Positions 61,745-64,000 of a DNA stretch of 64,000 bases are shown piece by piece. Source of the DNA: Lysobacterales bacterium (GTDB lineage: Bacteria > Pseudomonadota > Gammaproteobacteria > Xanthomonadales > Xanthomonadaceae); contig JAEKKX010000013.1 in the NCBI GenBank assembly GCA_019510125.1, positions 102,183-166,182 on the forward strand, read 5' to 3'. Position numbers and translations under genes: made by a program. The first letter of the stretch is position 1. The number at the start of each line of letters is the position of its first letter. The notes beneath the pieces were generated by a model. It had not been told where the DNA came from. It saw nothing but the letters and a program-made list of their open reading frames with translations, and did no database searches.

Positions 61745-63877
61745 ATGGAGAGCAGTACAGAATTCTTGCCGATATCGTTGGATCGACCTGCATCGGTAGA
61801 TGAAGCCTTGGCGGCAGACAAGCTTGAGCGACGGGGCTTCGCCGAAGAGATCGCGCAGCTTCTGCGGAACGTCGGGCCGAATGCGAGTTTTGCGCTATCG
61901 ATCGAAGGCCCTTGGGGCAGCGGAAAAACCCAAGTGTTGCACATGATCGAAGCGCTCCTGCGCGACGAGCCGCAATCGACGCGGCCAGTCTTGGTGCATT
62001 TCAATCCATGGCTGGTGGGCGACAAGGATGCGCTGCTGCGGCAATTCTTCACGCAGATGGCGGCGGCGCTGGAGCTGACAAAGCATGTCAGTAATGCGAA
62101 AAGTGCGGCCAAACAGCTCATTTCGTATTCAAAGGTGTTCGACTTAGTGAAATGGGTGCCCGGTGCAGAGCCATGGGCGTCCATCATGAAAGGCGTGTTA
62201 GAAGCCACCGGGACGGGTGTTCAGGCCGCCGCGGAACAGAAATCACCGGGGCTAGAAGAACAAAAGACCGGCGTGGAACGGGCGCTCAGGAAATTCGGTC
62301 GTCGGATCATCGTTTTCATCGACGACGTCGACCGCCTGTACCCGCAGGAAGTCTTCGAGATGATCCGGATCATCAAGTCGGTCGGTGATCTACCCCATAT
62401 CGGCTACATCGTCGCTTGGGATCATGCTTACGTCTGCGAGGCACTTCGCAACGCGTCGGTTCCTTATCCGGAAAGCTATTTGGACAAAGTAATCCAGCAG
62501 CGCGTAAATATGCCGACGCTCTCTTCCGCTGGCCGAGAAAAGCTGATTGAGGAGCAGTTGAAGCTCGTCGATCCAGACGCATTCAAGCCTTACTTTTCAC
62601 ATGGTGATCGACGCTATGCCGCGCTATATGTTCATGATGTATTCGAGTTGCTGGAGCATCCTCGTGATGTAGTACGTGCGTTCAATGTACTCCGTGTTCT
62701 CGAAAAACGCGTACGTGGCAACGTGGTTTTTGCAGATCTTGTTGCTTTCTCGATCCTGCAGATCAAAGCGGCATCTGTGTGCCGACTCATCAGGAAGAAT
62801 AAGAGATGGTTCGTTGGCAAAAGTTTCAATGATTTGACTGGTGATGATGCGGGTGCAGGTAAAGAAAAGGAAATTTCTTTGGATTCAGCGCTTGCCGATT
62901 GCTCAATGCCTTGGCTGGTCAGAAGAGTAATTGGCTATCTTTTTCCTCTGGTCTTTGATGAAAAATTATCGGCCAAAAACAATTCTGATTACGGGCACAT
63001 AGGGGCGCCGGGTCGGTTGGATATTGTGTTGAATCAAGGGGCGGGCAGCCGGGATGTCGACTACTTAAAGATCCGGTCTTATGTGCTCGATTTCAAGAAT
63101 AGGCCCATCATTGAGGCTTCGATTACCGCATCAATCGCATACGAATTCCTGGCAGAGGTCGCTGAATTTGTTGATCAGGCTTTGCAGGTTGAACTCGCAG
63201 GCGTATTGCATGGGTTGTGCGTTTCGTTGGCGGAGTTCGCCGACAGCACTGAGTTTGTAATTCGCGCACGTAAAAATGAGATTTCGTCTGGTCCGCATGT
63301 AGCATTCGGCGTGTTGGATAAAATATCGAGAAAAATTAAGCCGGAAAAAATAGCCGGGCTTGCTAAGCAAATCGCCTCATCCTCGAAGTCCATATCTGTG
63401 GCTTCAGTCCTCATTGATGCCAGCTATCTCGACCCGGATGGGTCTGACGCGTTGCGGTGTGCTCCTGAGGACAAGGAGTTCATATTGGACTGTTTCTCCA
63501 CAAATGTGATGGATATGGCGAGGGTTGGTAAACTTGCGCAGCTAAGCGGTTTTCGTATTGTGCTGCACGTAATGAGCGAGCAGATGCCAGACATATGTCC
63601 GGAATTATTTGATTTGATCAAAAATAATCGAATTATGTTGGATGCCTTCGTCCTTTCGTTGGCTGATTATGGCGTCGATTCAATCAACGGGCAGCGGTAT
63701 TCTCTGTCCAGAAATCTGGATGTCGTCCAATGCTTTTGTTCGTTGGAATCTCTCCGAGACTTGGCGGCAAAGCGATTGAGTGACTCGACAATGTTGCCAC
63801 GTTGCCGTGCTGCATGGCAGGCGGTAGCTGATGGAAAAATCTACTATGGACGTGACGGAACAGAGGCGAAAAGGTGA
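61745..63877 (+). CDS. KAP-family P-loop NTPase
   Basis: Walker A FALSIEGPWGSGKTQVLHMIEALL, KAP-type VHFNPWLVGDKDALLRQFF, Walker B RRIIVFIDDVDRLYPQEVFEMIRIIKSVGDLPHIGYIVAWD; distinctly lower GC than neighbours. Confidence 0.9.
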   Translation: MESSTEFLPISLDRPASVDEALAADKLERRGFAEEIAQLLRNVGPNASFALSIEGPWGSGKTQVLHMIEALLRDEPQSTRPVLVHFNPWLVGDKDALLRQFFTQMAAALELTKHVSNAKSAAKQLISYSKVFDLVKWVPGAEPWASIMKGVLEATGTGVQAAAEQKSPGLEEQKTGVERALRKFGRRIIVFIDDVDRLYPQEVFEMIRIIKSVGDLPHIGYIVAWDHAYVCEALRNASVPYPESYLDKVIQQRVNMPTLSSAGREKLIEEQLKLVDPDAFKPYFSHGDRRYAALYVHDVFELLEHPRDVVRAFNVLRVLEKRVRGNVVFADLVAFSILQIKAASVCRLIRKNKRWFVGKSFNDLTGDDAGAGKEKEISLDSALADCSMPWLVRRVIGYLFPLVFDEKLSAKNNSDYGHIGAPGRLDIVLNQGAGSRDVDYLKIRSYVLDFKNRPIIEASITASIAYEFLAEVAEFVDQALQVELAGVLHGLCVSLAEFADSTEFVIRARKNEISSGPHVAFGVLDKISRKIKPEKIAGLAKQIASSSKSISVASVLIDASYLDPDGSDALRCAPEDKEFILDCFSTNVMDMARVGKLAQLSGFRIVLHVMSEQMPDICPELFDLIKNNRIMLDAFVLSLADYGVDSINGQRYSLSRNLDVVQCFCSLESLRDLAAKRLSDSTMLPRCRAAWQAVADGKIYYGRDGTEAKR

Positions 63878-63900
63878 ACTCGTAAGGCGGCCTTGAGTGC

Positions 63901-63967
63901 CGTAGGCAGGGTCATTGACCCAGCGATTTTTCACCGGCCATGCTGGGTGCAAAGCACCCAGCCTACG
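63901..63967. repeat. Inverted intergenic repeat downstream of the KAP gene
   Basis: cgtaggcagggtcattgaccc ... gctgggtgcaaagcacccagcctacg. Confidence 0.6.
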
Positions 63968-64000
63968 AGCGATGAAGGCTTTCCCGAGATATGCCCGCCG

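Overview
High-GC chromosomal window that looks gammaproteobacterial (Xanthomonadaceae/Lysobacteraceae-like by gene content and repeat style). Most of it is ordinary chromosome: kptA (cut by the left edge, absent from the ORF track), an M20 peptidase, dbpA, a cold-shock gene, aceE, maeB, rsgA, an alaA-like aminotransferase, a branched-chain 2-oxoacid dehydrogenase operon, an ExeM/NucH-type giant secreted nuclease, kynA, a POT transporter, MarR/hppD/hmgA, a yrbG-nhaA-nhaD antiporter run, purC, rpe, a YegS-like kinase and trpE. Two AT-richer islands stand out. Island 1 (~11.45-14.43 kb) holds a C5-cytosine methyltransferase, convergent with a two-gene unit: a ParB/Srx-domain protein and a putative PD-(D/E)XK-like protein. 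It lies next to a SymE-like toxin gene with an elaborate structured leader. Island 2 (~61.65-63.9 kb) holds a KAP-family P-loop NTPase with a G9 tract at its 5' end. Other items worth checking are an A-B-A-B duplicated secreted/lipoprotein cassette (50.8-53.9 kb), an orphan minus-strand terminator suggesting an sRNA upstream of trpE, a perfect palindrome over the MarR start codon, a 12-bp in-frame tandem repeat in that regulator, a repeat apparently domesticated into the E2 linker, and a secreted HEIFH putative metalloprotease. All calls come from reading the sequence; no database searches were run.
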